From: Thermohalobaculum sp039026375
Lineage (GTDB): Bacteria; Pseudomonadota; Alphaproteobacteria; Rhodobacterales; Rhodobacteraceae
Direction: 5' to 3'
Length of the DNA: 64,000 nucleotides
Assembly: GCA_039026375.1 (NCBI GenBank)
Contig: JBCCML010000018.1
Location: forward strand, 18,484-82,483
The notes under the pieces are model-generated. The model ran no database searches. It saw nothing but the letters and a program-made list of their open reading frames with translations, and was not told the DNA's origin. Both the position numbers and the translations under genes were made by a program. This document shows positions 1 to 8,555 of the stretch, piece after piece (position 1 is the first letter of the stretch; each line of letters opens with the position of its first letter).

Positions 1-787
1 CCTGGCCGATCGCATCGTCGAGCGTAAGTTCGCCGCTCAGGTGCGCCAGTAGCTCACGCGCGCCGACAGCCTTGAGGTCGGGCAGGGTGGCGTAGGTGGC
101 TTGGACGTGGCGGACCTCATCCAGCGCTCCCGCCGTGATCATTTGGTCGAAGCGTTGTTCGCAGCGGGCATATAGCCAATCGCGGGGCGGGACCAGCGCG
201 ATTGCCAGGGCCTGACCCAACGGGATCAGCGGCGGCGGCGTCGCTGCACGCCAATGGGCCAGACCCTGGCCTGTGGTCTCCAGAACCTCCCAAGCGCGCA
301 GCACCCGACGGGGGTTGTCTAGGTCGGTCTGAGCCGCAGTCTTTGGGTCGCGGGCGGCCCAGGATTGGGTGAACGCGCGTAGGCCTAAACGGTCCAATTC
401 CTGTTCCCCCCGGGCGCGGATCTCGTCCGGCGTTGGCGGGATCTCGACCAAACCTTCGGTTAGCGCTCGGAAGTACAGGCCTGTACCACCTACGATGATG
501 GTCTGCACGCTTTCGTCCTGTGCTGCACGCAAGATCGGCCGCAGGTCTCGGAGCCAGTGTCCAACCGAGTACTCAGATGCCAGAGAAATATGCCCATAGA
601 GATGATGCGGGGCACGCGCTGTTTCCGCATCGGACGGCCGGGCAGATAGGGTCTGCCACTCGCGAAAGATCTGTTGGCTGTCCGCATTGATCAGCATCCC
701 GCCTGTGCGTTCGGCGAGCGCTAGCGCCAAACTGGATTTACCCGACGCCGTTGGGCCCGCAATCAGGATAGGCTTTGGTGCACTCAC
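1..787 (-). CDS. miaA: tRNA dimethylallyltransferase MiaA (3' end cut by window)
   Basis: MiaA transfers a dimethylallyl group to the N6 of A37 in tRNAs reading codons that begin with U. The N-terminus carries the P-loop GPTASGKS right after the start, followed by the family blocks INADSQQ and GGTGLYFRAL. The GTG start overlaps the stop of the upstream SDR gene as GTGA, so the two are probably translationally coupled. About 262 codons are visible and the C-terminal part lies beyond base 1. The family assignment is firm. Confidence 0.93.
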   Translation of the reverse strand, partial: MSAPKPILIAGPTASGKSSLALALAERTGGMLINADSQQIFREWQTLSARPSDAETARAPHHLYGHISLASEYSVGHWLRDLRPILRAAQDESVQTIIVGGTGLYFRALTEGLVEIPPTPDEIRARGEQELDRLGLRAFTQSWAARDPKTAAQTDLDNPRRVLRAWEVLETTGQGLAHWRAATPPPLIPLGQALAIALVPPRDWLYARCEQRFDQMITAGALDEVRHVQATYATLPDLKAVGARELLAHLSGELTLDDAIGQ

Positions 788-1551
788 ATCTTCACGCTCA
801 TCCCGCCGTCAACGACCAGCGTGTGACCATTGATGTAGGATGCCGCGTCCGAACAAAGGAAGACGACCGCGCCTGCAATCTCATGCGGTTCGCCCCAGCG
901 TCCCATGGGATTACGAACTTTCAAGAAGTCGGCGATCGCATCGTCGGCAACCCATGTTTCATTCGCCTCGGTTGCGAAGAACCCTGGTGCGATCGCGTTC
1001 ACCCGAACACCGCGCCTGCCAAACTCCACGGCATGGGCACGCGTCATCGCTGCCAGCGCGCCTTTTGCCAAGGTGTAGCCGGGATCGGCAGGACCAGCCA
1101 AAGGCCCTGCTAACGACGTCACGTTGACGATCGCGCCACGACCCTTTGTCAGCATGGCAGGTGTGAGGGCACGTGTAAGCCGGTAGGCGGCCAGCGCGTT
1201 GACGTCGAGCAGCATCTGAACGTCGTCCGCAGAAAGATCAGCCGTAGGTGCCCGTTGGCGCAGCGTCGCGTTGTTGATCAGGATGTCCATTTCGGGTGCG
1301 TCGGCCAACCATCCGGTCACCGCTGCAGGATCGGTGACGTCGAATGCGGCCGCATGTGCGCTGGCCCCACTTGCGCGGATTTGGGAGACGGCGTCGTCCA
1401 AGGGTGCCGCATTGCGTCCGTTCAGCCAGACCTCAGCCCCTGCTGTAGCAAGCGCGCCGGCCATGACGCAGCCCAGGCCACGCGCAGCGCCGGTAATCAG
1501 CGCCCGGCGCCCGTTTAGCGAAAACCCCGCAGGCTGCACCAAATTCACCAT
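784..1551 (-). CDS. SDR family oxidoreductase (gluconate 5-dehydrogenase-like)
   Basis: A 255-residue classical short-chain dehydrogenase/reductase using NAD(P)H. It shows the cofactor motif TGAARGLG, the active-site S in VTSLAG, Y-x3-K in YTLAK, and the IAPGFF segment. The usual NNAG reads NNAT. The C-terminal NGHTLVVDGGM resembles gluconate 5-dehydrogenases, but substrates cannot be read from sequence in this family. The ATG at 1551 is chosen because homology to SDRs begins there; the reading frame stays open further upstream only as an antisense shadow of rpsB. It is divergent from rpsB and overlaps miaA by 4 bp. Confidence 0.85.
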   Translation of the reverse strand: MVNLVQPAGFSLNGRRALITGAARGLGCVMAGALATAGAEVWLNGRNAAPLDDAVSQIRASGASAHAAAFDVTDPAAVTGWLADAPEMDILINNATLRQRAPTADLSADDVQMLLDVNALAAYRLTRALTPAMLTKGRGAIVNVTSLAGPLAGPADPGYTLAKGALAAMTRAHAVEFGRRGVRVNAIAPGFFATEANETWVADDAIADFLKVRNPMGRWGEPHEIAGAVVFLCSDAASYINGHTLVVDGGMSVKM

Positions 1552-1593
1552 ATGGGCGGCATAGCAAACCCATGCTGCCCCTGTCATCTGGCC

Positions 1594-1622
1594 TTGCCAT
1601 CCCTGGAAACCCTCGCTATACG
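1594..1622 (+). promoter_or_regulatory. Candidate sigma70 promoter of rpsB-tsf
   Basis: TTGCCA (1594-1599) and TATACG (1617-1622) are separated by 17 bp, in the gap between the divergent SDR start and rpsB. This leaves a roughly 110-nt GC-rich leader before the rpsB ATG, containing GGGG-gagacat-CCCC near 1660, which could fold. Read by eye only. Confidence 0.45.
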
Positions 1623-1737
1623 CCCGCGCACGAAATCCACAGGCGGGGCGGGTCCGCGGGGGAGACATCCCCAAGGGTCCACCGGTTGGGGCACTGCTCT
1701 GATCCCCGCCGAGGCGAAACCGGAAAGGAAAACGCAG

Positions 1738-2622
1738 ATGGCTCTGCCTGAATTTTCTATGCGCCAGCTTCTTGAAGCAGGCGTTCACTTTGGTCACCAG
1801 ACACACCGCTGGAATCCTAAGATGAGCGAGTTCATCTATGGATCGCGGAACGGCATTCACATCATCAACCTGACCGAGACGGTGCCGCTTCTGGATGCGG
1901 CGCTGAACTCCATGCGCGAGTGCGTGGCCAAAGGTGGGCGGATCTTGTTTGTGGGGACAAAGCGTCAAGCTCAGGCGGCCATCAAGGACGCTGCCGAGCG
2001 CTCGGCTCAGCACTTCATGAACCACCGCTGGTTGGGCGGCACGCTGACGAACTGGAAAACGGTCAGCCAGTCGATCAATCGTCTGCGTGAATTGGACGAG
2101 TTGATGGAAGGTGGCGAGGTGCAGGGCTTCACTAAAAAGGAGCGGCTCAACCTGGAGCGTGAGCGCGGCAAACTGCAGGCCTCGCTGGGTGGTATCCGTG
2201 ACATGGGCGGCACGCCGGACATGCTGTTTGTGGTTGATACCAACAAAGAAGACTTGGCCGTGGCCGAGGCCCGAAAGCTGGGCATCCCGGTGGTTGCGAT
2301 CCTTGACACCAATTCGGACCCTGCCGGCGTCGACTACCCGATCCCAGGCAATGACGATGCCTCGCGCGCGATTTCGCTTTACTGTGATCTGGCCGCGCGC
2401 GCTGTGATTGACGGCATGGCCAGTCAACTGGATGCCGCAGGCTTTGATTTGGGCGAACTGGAAGACGTCCCGGTCGAGGAAGCCCTCGCCGAAGACGCAC
2501 CTGCGGAAGATCCGGGTGCCGCGGCTGAACCACCTGCTGAACCAGTGGTGGCCGAATCCGAAGCCCCTGCTGCAGATGCGGCGGCGGAAGAGACACCGGC
2601 CGATGAAGCCAAGGCAGGCTGA
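1738..2622 (+). CDS. rpsB: 30S ribosomal protein uS2
   Basis: 294-residue ribosomal protein S2, which joins the 30S subunit late and binds near S1. The N-terminal block MRQLLEAGVHFGHQTHRWNPKM and the following FIYGSRNGIHIINL, FVGTKRQA and NHRWLGGTLTNWKT are diagnostic. The last roughly 55 residues are an acidic Ala/Glu/Pro-rich tail, an extension common in alphaproteobacterial S2. The start is supported by an AAAGGA ribosome-binding site about 10 nt upstream. It lies upstream of tsf in the usual bacterial order. Confidence 0.98.
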   Translation: MALPEFSMRQLLEAGVHFGHQTHRWNPKMSEFIYGSRNGIHIINLTETVPLLDAALNSMRECVAKGGRILFVGTKRQAQAAIKDAAERSAQHFMNHRWLGGTLTNWKTVSQSINRLRELDELMEGGEVQGFTKKERLNLERERGKLQASLGGIRDMGGTPDMLFVVDTNKEDLAVAEARKLGIPVVAILDTNSDPAGVDYPIPGNDDASRAISLYCDLAARAVIDGMASQLDAAGFDLGELEDVPVEEALAEDAPAEDPGAAAEPPAEPVVAESEAPAADAAAEETPADEAKAG

Positions 2623-2632
2623 TACGATACCG

Positions 2633-2656
2633 GCGGCTGCGCAGGGATGCAGCCGC
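2633..2656 (+). terminator. Perfect 8-bp hairpin between rpsB and tsf
   Basis: GCGGCTGC and GCAGCCGC flank an 8-nt loop just after the rpsB stop. No U-run follows, so it is more likely an attenuator or mRNA-stability element than a full intrinsic terminator. Confidence 0.5.
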
Positions 2657-2683
2657 GCCACCCAGAATCGTAGACGATCGCCG

Positions 2684-2701
2684 GCCGGCTGCGAGGCCGG
2701 C
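2684..2701 (+). terminator. Second hairpin before tsf
   Basis: GCCGGC, a 6-nt loop, then GCCGGC, ending 25 nt before the tsf ATG. It is followed by AGTTAATAAAT rather than a U-tract. With the hairpin at 2633-2656 it could tune the rpsB:tsf ratio. Confidence 0.35.
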
Positions 2702-2726
2702 AGTTAATAAATGGATGGAGAAGACG

Positions 2727-3605
2727 ATGGCGATTACGGCAGCCATGGTGAAAGAGCTTCGCGACAAGACCGGCGCGGGCATGATGGACGCAAAAAAAGC
2801 GCTGACAGAGAACGATGGCGACATGGAGTCCGCCATTGACTGGCTTCGCACTAAAGGTATTGCCAAGGCCGGTAAGAAAGCGGGTCGGACGGCTGCTGAG
2901 GGCCTGGTTGCCGTGGCGGTAGACGGTGGTACCGGGGTTTTGGTCGAGGTTAACTCGGAGACGGACTTCGTTGCACGCAATGCGGAGTTCCAGGAAATGG
3001 TCGGCGAAATCGCAAAGGTCGCCCTGGGTGTGGACGATGTGGAGGCCCTGAAGGCTGCACCCATGGGTGGCAAGACCGTCGCTGAGATCATCACCGACAA
3101 AGTTGCGACGATCGGTGAAAACATGTCGCTGCGGCGCATGTCCAAAGTCTCTGGTGGGGCAGTAGCCTCTTATGTTCATAACGCCGTCGTACCCAGCATG
3201 GGCAAGATTGGTGTGCTTGTTGCGATGGACAAGGACGCAGAGATTGGCCGCCAGGTTGCGATGCATGTCGCCGCCCACGACCCGCGCCCTCAGGCTTTGA
3301 ACGAGGCTGAATTGGATCAGGCGATTGTTGATAAGGAGCGTGATGTGCAGATGGATATCGCGCGCGAGTCCGGCAAGCCTGAAGCAGTGATCGAAAAGAT
3401 GATCGTGGGGCGCATGAAGAAGTTCCTGGCGGAGATCACGCTTCTCAACCAGCAGTTTGTCGTCAATCCCGATCTGACGGTCGAAAAGGCCGCTGCCGAG
3501 GCTGGTGTGACCGTCGACGGCTTCGCCCGGTTCGAGGTCGGGGACGGCATTGAAAAAGAAGAAGAGGACTTCGCGGCCGAGGTTGCGAAGACAATGGGCG
3601 GCTAA
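2727..3605 (+). CDS. tsf: Elongation factor Ts
   Basis: 292-residue guanine-nucleotide exchange factor for EF-Tu. The N-terminal UBA-like region ITAAMVKELRDKTGAGMMD is followed by KKALTENDGDMESAIDWLR and the core TDFVARN. The ATG at 2727 is chosen over the in-frame ATG at 2715 because a GGAG at 2717-2720 lies at good distance from it. Paired with rpsB as expected. Confidence 0.97.
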   Translation: MAITAAMVKELRDKTGAGMMDAKKALTENDGDMESAIDWLRTKGIAKAGKKAGRTAAEGLVAVAVDGGTGVLVEVNSETDFVARNAEFQEMVGEIAKVALGVDDVEALKAAPMGGKTVAEIITDKVATIGENMSLRRMSKVSGGAVASYVHNAVVPSMGKIGVLVAMDKDAEIGRQVAMHVAAHDPRPQALNEAELDQAIVDKERDVQMDIARESGKPEAVIEKMIVGRMKKFLAEITLLNQQFVVNPDLTVEKAAAEAGVTVDGFARFEVGDGIEKEEEDFAAEVAKTMGG

Positions 3606-3635
3606 GCCTAGTCAATTCCCAAACATCGCCTCTGA

Positions 3636-3678
3636 AAAACACGGGCGCGCAGCCAATCCTGCGCGCCCCCCGTTTTTT
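3636..3678. terminator. Strong intrinsic terminator, probably bidirectional
   Basis: GGGCGCGCAG (3643-3652) and CTGCGCGCCC (3659-3668) form a perfect 10-bp stem with a 6-nt loop. T6 follows on the + strand and an A-run precedes, so it can also end the convergent DUF1330 transcript on the other strand. Confidence 0.88.
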
Positions 3679-3694
3679 GGGATTGTCGCCGAGA

Positions 3695-3988
3695 CTAATC
3701 CAAGCCCTCCACAAGCACGATGGTTGCTGTACTGACCGGAGTGCGGTGCGCCTTGGCCGCCCGATACTCCGGAGAGTGATAGCAGGCCTTGGCGGCAGCC
3801 AGGCTGTCGAACTCCAGCACCACATGACGGGAACGGCCGAGCGCGCCCTCGACCTCTTCGTAGGCGCCGCCGCGAGCCAAAAACTTGGGTTGCCATTTGT
3901 CGAAGGCGGCCTTGGCTCCTTCAACGTAGTTTACGTAGGTGTCCGGGTCGTCGATTTCGACATGGGCGATCCAATATCCCTTAGGCAT
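3695..3988 (-). CDS. DUF1330 domain protein
   Basis: 97-residue protein of the DUF1330 dimeric alpha/beta-barrel family. Diagnostic blocks are MPKGYWIAHVEIDDPDTYVNYV at the N-terminus, FLARGGAYEEVEG, RHVVLEFDSLAAA and the C-terminal ATIVLVEG. The family has no settled biochemical role. It lies 11 bp downstream of xseA and is probably cotranscribed with it. Confidence 0.9.
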   Translation of the reverse strand: MPKGYWIAHVEIDDPDTYVNYVEGAKAAFDKWQPKFLARGGAYEEVEGALGRSRHVVLEFDSLAAAKACYHSPEYRAAKAHRTPVSTATIVLVEGLD

Positions 3989-3999
3989 GTCGTGCTCCT

Positions 4000-5496
4000 T
4001 CAGAACAGGCTGCCCTGATCGGGCGCGTCCGCTTTCTGCTTTGTTTGCTTAAGCGGTTTCTTGCGGGGCGAGCGATCTGTCTCGCCCGTCGTTACTGCTA
4101 GTCTCTCGTCGCCGCCGAATTCGATTTCGAGCGCTCCGTCAGACGGCAAGTCGGCTAGGCGTGAGATCACGGTGCCCTTTTGATTTCGAACAACGGCATA
4201 GCCACGGGCCAGCGTTGACTTGTAGGAGAAGACACTGAGCGTTCGGCTGAGAGCGACTAAGCTATCGCGCCAGCTTGTCTGCGCCCTGGTAATCGCCGGA
4301 GACAGGCGATCGCCGCGGTCATCGAGGCGCTCTCTCCGCTGTGTCAGCCGTTCTGTTAGGCGCCCTGGGGTCAACTGTGACGTGACCTCGGTGAAGCGCA
4401 AGCGCGCTCCTTGCGCGTGGTTCGTCAGCGCAGGGCCCAGGGCAGCTGAAACTTCACGCAGATCCCTATGCGCATCGGCCAGTATGCGTTCTGCGTTTGG
4501 CATTTGCGCCGTGGCCAGATCCAGGCGCTGACGCTTTTCCGCAAGAATTTGTTCGGGCTTCGGCAGCCCACGCGCCAAGTCGGTCAGTCTTTGGCGTCGA
4601 CGGTCAACACTGAGTTGTAGCGCGCGAACCCTTCGGCTTTGCAGGTCAGCCATGAAAGCCATGAGATCGGCGCGCACTGGCACTGCCATTTCTGCTGCGG
4701 CTGTCGGGGTCGGCGCCCGCCGGTCAGCAGCGAAATCGATCAGCGTAGTGTCGGTTTCGTGTCCAACAGCTGAGATGAGCGGCATGGCGCTTGCCGCGGC
4801 GGCCCGGACCACCGATTCCTCGTTAAACCCCCAAAGATCTTCCACGGAGCCGCCGCCGCGGGCGACGATGATGACGTCTGGTTGAGTGCCGGCTTTTAGC
4901 GTCGAGAAACCGCGAATGGCGGCAGCAACCTCTGGCGCACACTTTTCACCTTGGACGGCAACGGGCCAAACGATGACTTCGACAGGAAAACGCTCTGATA
5001 GGCGGTGTAGAATATCGCGGATCACGGCGCCGGATGGCGATGTGATGACGCCAATTCTTCGCGGCAGGTACGGCAGGGGCCTCTTGGCGGCCTCATCAAA
5101 CAGGCCTTCTGCAGCAAGTGCTTTGCGCCGTTTTTCCAACATTGCCATCAAAGCGCCGATGCCGGCGGGAGCAATGTCTTCGATGATGATCTGATACCTC
5201 GATTGGCCAGCAAAGGTTGTCAGTCTGCCAGTTGCAACGACCTCCATCCCCTCTTCGGGCTGGGCCGCTAGCCCTGCAGCCACGCCTTTCCATATGACAC
5301 CCGCTAACACCGAGCGATCGTCTTTCAGGTCGAGATACAGGTGACCGGACCGTGGTCGAGACACGCGGCCAACCTCTCCGCGCACCCGAACGTGCCCAAA
5401 CGCGCCTTCAACTGTCCGTTTCACCGCCCCCGAGAGTTCCGAAACGGTGAACTCTGGCGCGTTCCCGGGTGCTTCCTCATCGATCAGGCTGGACAT
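4000..5496 (-). CDS. xseA: Exodeoxyribonuclease VII large subunit
   Basis: 498-residue large subunit of exonuclease VII, which degrades single-stranded DNA to oligonucleotides together with XseB. An N-terminal OB-fold region (FTVSELSGAVKRTVEGAFGHVRVRGEV) is followed by the catalytic region with GVITSPSGAVIRDILHRL, ARGGGSVEDLWGFNEE and SAVGHETDTTLIDFAADRRAPTPTAAAE. STLARGYAVVRN lies near the end. The start at 5496 follows AAAGGG. The frame remains open upstream, but there it only overlaps the divergent gene at 5557. No xseB is visible nearby. Confidence 0.96.
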   Translation of the reverse strand: MSSLIDEEAPGNAPEFTVSELSGAVKRTVEGAFGHVRVRGEVGRVSRPRSGHLYLDLKDDRSVLAGVIWKGVAAGLAAQPEEGMEVVATGRLTTFAGQSRYQIIIEDIAPAGIGALMAMLEKRRKALAAEGLFDEAAKRPLPYLPRRIGVITSPSGAVIRDILHRLSERFPVEVIVWPVAVQGEKCAPEVAAAIRGFSTLKAGTQPDVIIVARGGGSVEDLWGFNEESVVRAAAASAMPLISAVGHETDTTLIDFAADRRAPTPTAAAEMAVPVRADLMAFMADLQSRRVRALQLSVDRRRQRLTDLARGLPKPEQILAEKRQRLDLATAQMPNAERILADAHRDLREVSAALGPALTNHAQGARLRFTEVTSQLTPGRLTERLTQRRERLDDRGDRLSPAITRAQTSWRDSLVALSRTLSVFSYKSTLARGYAVVRNQKGTVISRLADLPSDGALEIEFGGDERLAVTTGETDRSPRKKPLKQTKQKADAPDQGSLF

Positions 5497-5556
5497 TGAA
5501 CCCTTTCCCATACGCGGGGTCTGGACGAGTTTGCATGTTTCGTTCAGATAACCGCA

Positions 5557-6192
5557 ATGGTTAAGTTCCCCGCGAGTATCTATGCGTCGGCGAAGGCGCG
5601 CGCACTGACCGATCGGCTGGGCGTCTCTCCAGTAGACCTGCCTGCGGGTGGCAATTGGTATCCAGACGAAACAGTGTTGGAACTGATGGTTGACCTCGTC
5701 GAAGAGATCAAGCCTCTTGAGATTGTCGTCTGCGGATCGGGGATTTCTGTCCCCGTCTTGGCTTTGGCGTGTCGGCTCGCAGGGCGTGGTCATGTGTCAG
5801 CACTGGAACATGACGATCGTGCCAGGGTCGTCACTGCGTCAATGCTAGTTGAGCTCGGATTGGATGCCCGGCTCCACCGCGCTGAGCTAATCGAGTACGA
5901 CAAGCACAATTTCTGGTACGCGCGATGGGCGATCGCGGCATTACCTGAGAGCATTGACCTACTGATAATTGACGGCCCAGGTCACTTTGCTGGGCGGAGT
6001 CCGCGTTGGCCGGCGGGGCCGGAGCTCTTTCCTAGTCTCAGGGATAGTGCCGCAGTCTTGTTAGATGACGGTCATAGGGTCAAAGAGCGAAAGGCCCTGG
6101 CGGCCTGGGCTCGTGAGTTCCCGTTGTGGCAGCCTGTGCAACATGCACGCGGTGGGAATGCAGTTGTTTTGCGGCAAAAGGGGGCGATCTGA
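5557..6192 (+). CDS. Putative class I SAM-dependent methyltransferase-like protein
   Basis: 211 residues. The segment IKPLEIVVCGSGISVPVLALACRLAGRGHVSALEHD reads like motif I plus the acidic end of strand 2 of a Rossmann-fold methyltransferase. DLLIIDGPGHF fits motif IV and AAVLLDDGHR the following strand. The catalytic target is unknown. It is divergent from xseA with 60 bp between starts, and its TGA overlaps the purD ATG (TGATG), suggesting coupling. No clear Shine-Dalgarno sequence precedes the start. Confidence 0.7.
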   Translation: MVKFPASIYASAKARALTDRLGVSPVDLPAGGNWYPDETVLELMVDLVEEIKPLEIVVCGSGISVPVLALACRLAGRGHVSALEHDDRARVVTASMLVELGLDARLHRAELIEYDKHNFWYARWAIAALPESIDLLIIDGPGHFAGRSPRWPAGPELFPSLRDSAAVLLDDGHRVKERKALAAWAREFPLWQPVQHARGGNAVVLRQKGAI

Positions 6193-7466
6193 TGCACGTA
6201 CTAGTCTTAGGCAGTGGTGGTCGCGAACATGCCCTTGCCTGGAAGATTGCGCAATCGCCGCTTGTTACCCGCTTAAGTGCCGCACCGGGTAACGCGGGGA
6301 TCTTGGATGTCGCTGAGTGCTGCTCGATAGAGATAATGGATGGCCAGGCAGTTGCTGACTGGGCAACGAGTAATGCTGTTGACCTGGTCGTTGTGGGGCC
6401 CGAGGCACCACTTGCGGCAGGCGTTGCCGATTCATTGCGGGATGCCGGGGTCGCCGTGTTCGGACCATCAGCTGCGGCCGCGCAGCTGGAAGCTTCGAAG
6501 GCATTTACAAAAGAGATTTGTGATGCTTGCGGTGCGCCGACAGCTAAGTGGGCCCGGTTCAGCGACGCGGAAGTTGCGTTGGCTTATGTGCGGTCAGAGG
6601 GGGCACCTATCGTCATAAAAGCGGACGGACTAGCCGCTGGTAAGGGCGTTGTTGTTGCCGAAACGCTGGAACAGGCCGAGACCGCTATTGCCGATATGTT
6701 GGGTGGTGCTTTCGGGGACGCGGGCGCTGAAATCGTAATCGAAGAATTCATGGAAGGCGAGGAAGTGTCCTTGTTTGTCCTTAGTGACGGGGAGAGTGTG
6801 CTGCCCATCGGCTCCGCGCAGGATCACAAAAGGGCATTTGACGGTGACCAGGGGCCGAACACCGGCGGGATGGGAGCATATTCACCAGCCCCGGTCATGA
6901 CGTCAGATGTCGAAGCCCAGGCACTTGATCGAATAGTTCGACCAACAATCACCGAGATGGCGCGCCGGGGCGCACCGTTTCAAGGGGTTCTCTTCGCCGG
7001 GTTGATGGTCGGTCCTGATGGTCCCCGCCTTGTGGAGTACAATGTTCGGTTCGGCGATCCAGAATGTCAGGTTCTTATGCTCCGGCTCCAGTCAGACATT
7101 ACTCCGCTGTTGCTGGCATCGGCAAAGGGCGGGCTAGAACAGTGCGGAGCCGATTGGCGACCTGAACCTGCAATCACCGTGGTTATGGCCGCATCTGGCT
7201 ATCCAGGAGAATACGAAAAAGGAACCCGGATTCGCGGGCTGGAAAAGGCGGCCGAGATAGAGGGCGCCATGATCTTCCATGCGGGAACAGCACGGGGCAG
7301 CGATGGCATTGAGGCCGCCGGTGGGCGTGTTCTGAATGTATCTGCACTCAGGGAAGATCTATCGCAAGCGCGAGATGTCGCATACGAGGCGATCCAACTT
7401 ATTGACTGGCCAAACGGCTTTTTCCGTCGTGACATTGGATGGAGGGCGTTGAGCGGACCGCTGTGA
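6192..7466 (+). CDS. purD: Phosphoribosylamine-glycine ligase
   Basis: 424-residue GAR synthetase, which joins phosphoribosylamine and glycine using ATP in purine synthesis. MHVLVLGSGGREHALAWKIAQSP is the canonical N-terminus. The ATP-grasp region contains VIKADGLAAGKGVVVAE, EEFMEGEEVSLFVLSDG, the signature QDHKRAFDGDQGPNTGGMGAYSPAP, and YNVRFGDPECQVLM. The ATG at 6192 is set by homology; the open frame begins slightly earlier. Confidence 0.97.
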   Translation: MHVLVLGSGGREHALAWKIAQSPLVTRLSAAPGNAGILDVAECCSIEIMDGQAVADWATSNAVDLVVVGPEAPLAAGVADSLRDAGVAVFGPSAAAAQLEASKAFTKEICDACGAPTAKWARFSDAEVALAYVRSEGAPIVIKADGLAAGKGVVVAETLEQAETAIADMLGGAFGDAGAEIVIEEFMEGEEVSLFVLSDGESVLPIGSAQDHKRAFDGDQGPNTGGMGAYSPAPVMTSDVEAQALDRIVRPTITEMARRGAPFQGVLFAGLMVGPDGPRLVEYNVRFGDPECQVLMLRLQSDITPLLLASAKGGLEQCGADWRPEPAITVVMAASGYPGEYEKGTRIRGLEKAAEIEGAMIFHAGTARGSDGIEAAGGRVLNVSALREDLSQARDVAYEAIQLIDWPNGFFRRDIGWRALSGPL

Positions 7467-7487
7467 ATGCCAAGTAAGATCGAAGCC

Positions 7488-7508
7488 CAGCGGCTACCTT
7501 AACCGCTG
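7488..7508. terminator. Weak hairpin between convergent purD and the PG-binding gene
   Basis: CAGCGG, a 9-nt loop, then CCGCTG lies 21 nt past the purD stop and overlaps the end of the opposing gene. There is no T-run, so termination strength is doubtful. Confidence 0.25.
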
Positions 7509-8485
7509 CCGCCGAAGAGATCCGACAGACTCTCTTCAAGTACCGTAAGATCACAGCTGAAGCTCTGGTTTTCGATGATGATACCAGAACGGTTCCTGTC
7601 ACACTCTGGGGCATTGCGAGCCGAAGGGACGACAAGTAGCCCGTCTAAAGCTGCTGCGCGAAGTTGCTCTTCGTTCCGCATACGTGCTCGATACTCCGCC
7701 AATCGCGTGCCACTGGTACGTCTCAGTTCCAAGTGTTGAGTGCCCTCAATGTATCCAGTGCCAAGATGACCGGCCGCGACCTGCCAAGCTGTGATGGCTT
7801 TACGCGTATTTGGTCCAAAAACCCCGTCGATCCCCATCGGATCGTGACCAAGAACGCGCAGATCAGCCTGAATGCGTCGGCGCTGTTTGGGCTCCAATGC
7901 CAGGGCGTTTTCCGCTAACTCCGCTGCGAGGATTGCGGGAATGGCCGGCCATGGGCCACGCTCCGGTTTGTGGAGGCCGCGGCGGGGCGATGTCGCGATT
8001 GGAGAACGCTCGATCGCACCGGCGAGTAGCGTATCCGCCGCCTCCCCGGCGGGCAGGGTTAGCGCTGGTGTTCCCGTCCCAGCTGAAGGTGGTCTGGTGA
8101 CCACCGGCTCTGGAGAACGAAACGGATGGGCGGTAATTGGCGCTAGATCGATGTTCTGGCCGGCCGCAAGTACCCGCGATCCGATATGGACCTCTTCTGC
8201 CGATCGAGGGTTGGAAGACTGCGCGAACACCTCCGCTGGGGTCGGCGACAACCTCAATGGTTCGGGTTGGCCGTGACCCGAGGCCATTACGCCTACGGAT
8301 TGTAAGCGCGGTAATTCGTTCGTTGCGGTCTTTGGGTCAATTTCTGCGATCTGGTTCAAGGACGCGACGATAAAAGGGCTAGCTGCAGCCACCACCGCAA
8401 GTGCGAACCCGCCCATAGCCCAACCACCTCCCAAGAGTGGGGCCGGGTTGGCAAACACATCGTATCTGTCAGGTCGGTTCCGCAT
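7499..8485 (-). CDS. Membrane-anchored peptidoglycan-binding domain protein
   Basis: 328 residues. A single hydrophobic segment at about residues 20-45 (GGGWAMGGFALAVVAAASPFIVASL) suggests an inner-membrane anchor with the rest periplasmic. After a Pro-rich linker, RRIQADLRVLGHDPMGIDGVFGPNTRKAITAWQ near residues 205-240 matches the PG_binding_1 repeat. The C-terminus has two Cys (ECDRN and FSCDLTV) that could form a disulfide. It starts 70 bp downstream of the cyclase-like gene on the same strand, so cotranscription is possible, but nothing in it looks like a RiPP maturation enzyme. Confidence 0.8.
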   Translation of the reverse strand: MRNRPDRYDVFANPAPLLGGGWAMGGFALAVVAAASPFIVASLNQIAEIDPKTATNELPRLQSVGVMASGHGQPEPLRLSPTPAEVFAQSSNPRSAEEVHIGSRVLAAGQNIDLAPITAHPFRSPEPVVTRPPSAGTGTPALTLPAGEAADTLLAGAIERSPIATSPRRGLHKPERGPWPAIPAILAAELAENALALEPKQRRRIQADLRVLGHDPMGIDGVFGPNTRKAITAWQVAAGHLGTGYIEGTQHLELRRTSGTRLAEYRARMRNEEQLRAAALDGLLVVPSARNAPECDRNRSGIIIENQSFSCDLTVLEESLSDLFGGSG

Positions 8486-8555
8486 CGCGTCCTATAGTCC
8501 GAATTTCACTTGATTGTGCCAGAGTTGAACGGTTCCGCAAGAGTAAAGGTTCGAG

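Noticed and set aside
1552..2661. Long antisense extension of the SDR reading frame across rpsB
   Set aside because: It is a codon-bias shadow of rpsB; homology to SDRs begins at the ATG at 1551 and the extension has Arg/His-rich, motif-free content.
2147..3278. Long minus-strand frames inside rpsB and tsf
   Set aside because: They lie opposite two firmly identified genes and show no protein-like motifs.
5497..5793. N-terminal extension of xseA upstream of 5496
   Set aside because: It overlaps the divergent gene, lacks XseA homology, and the internal ATG has a good ribosome-binding site.
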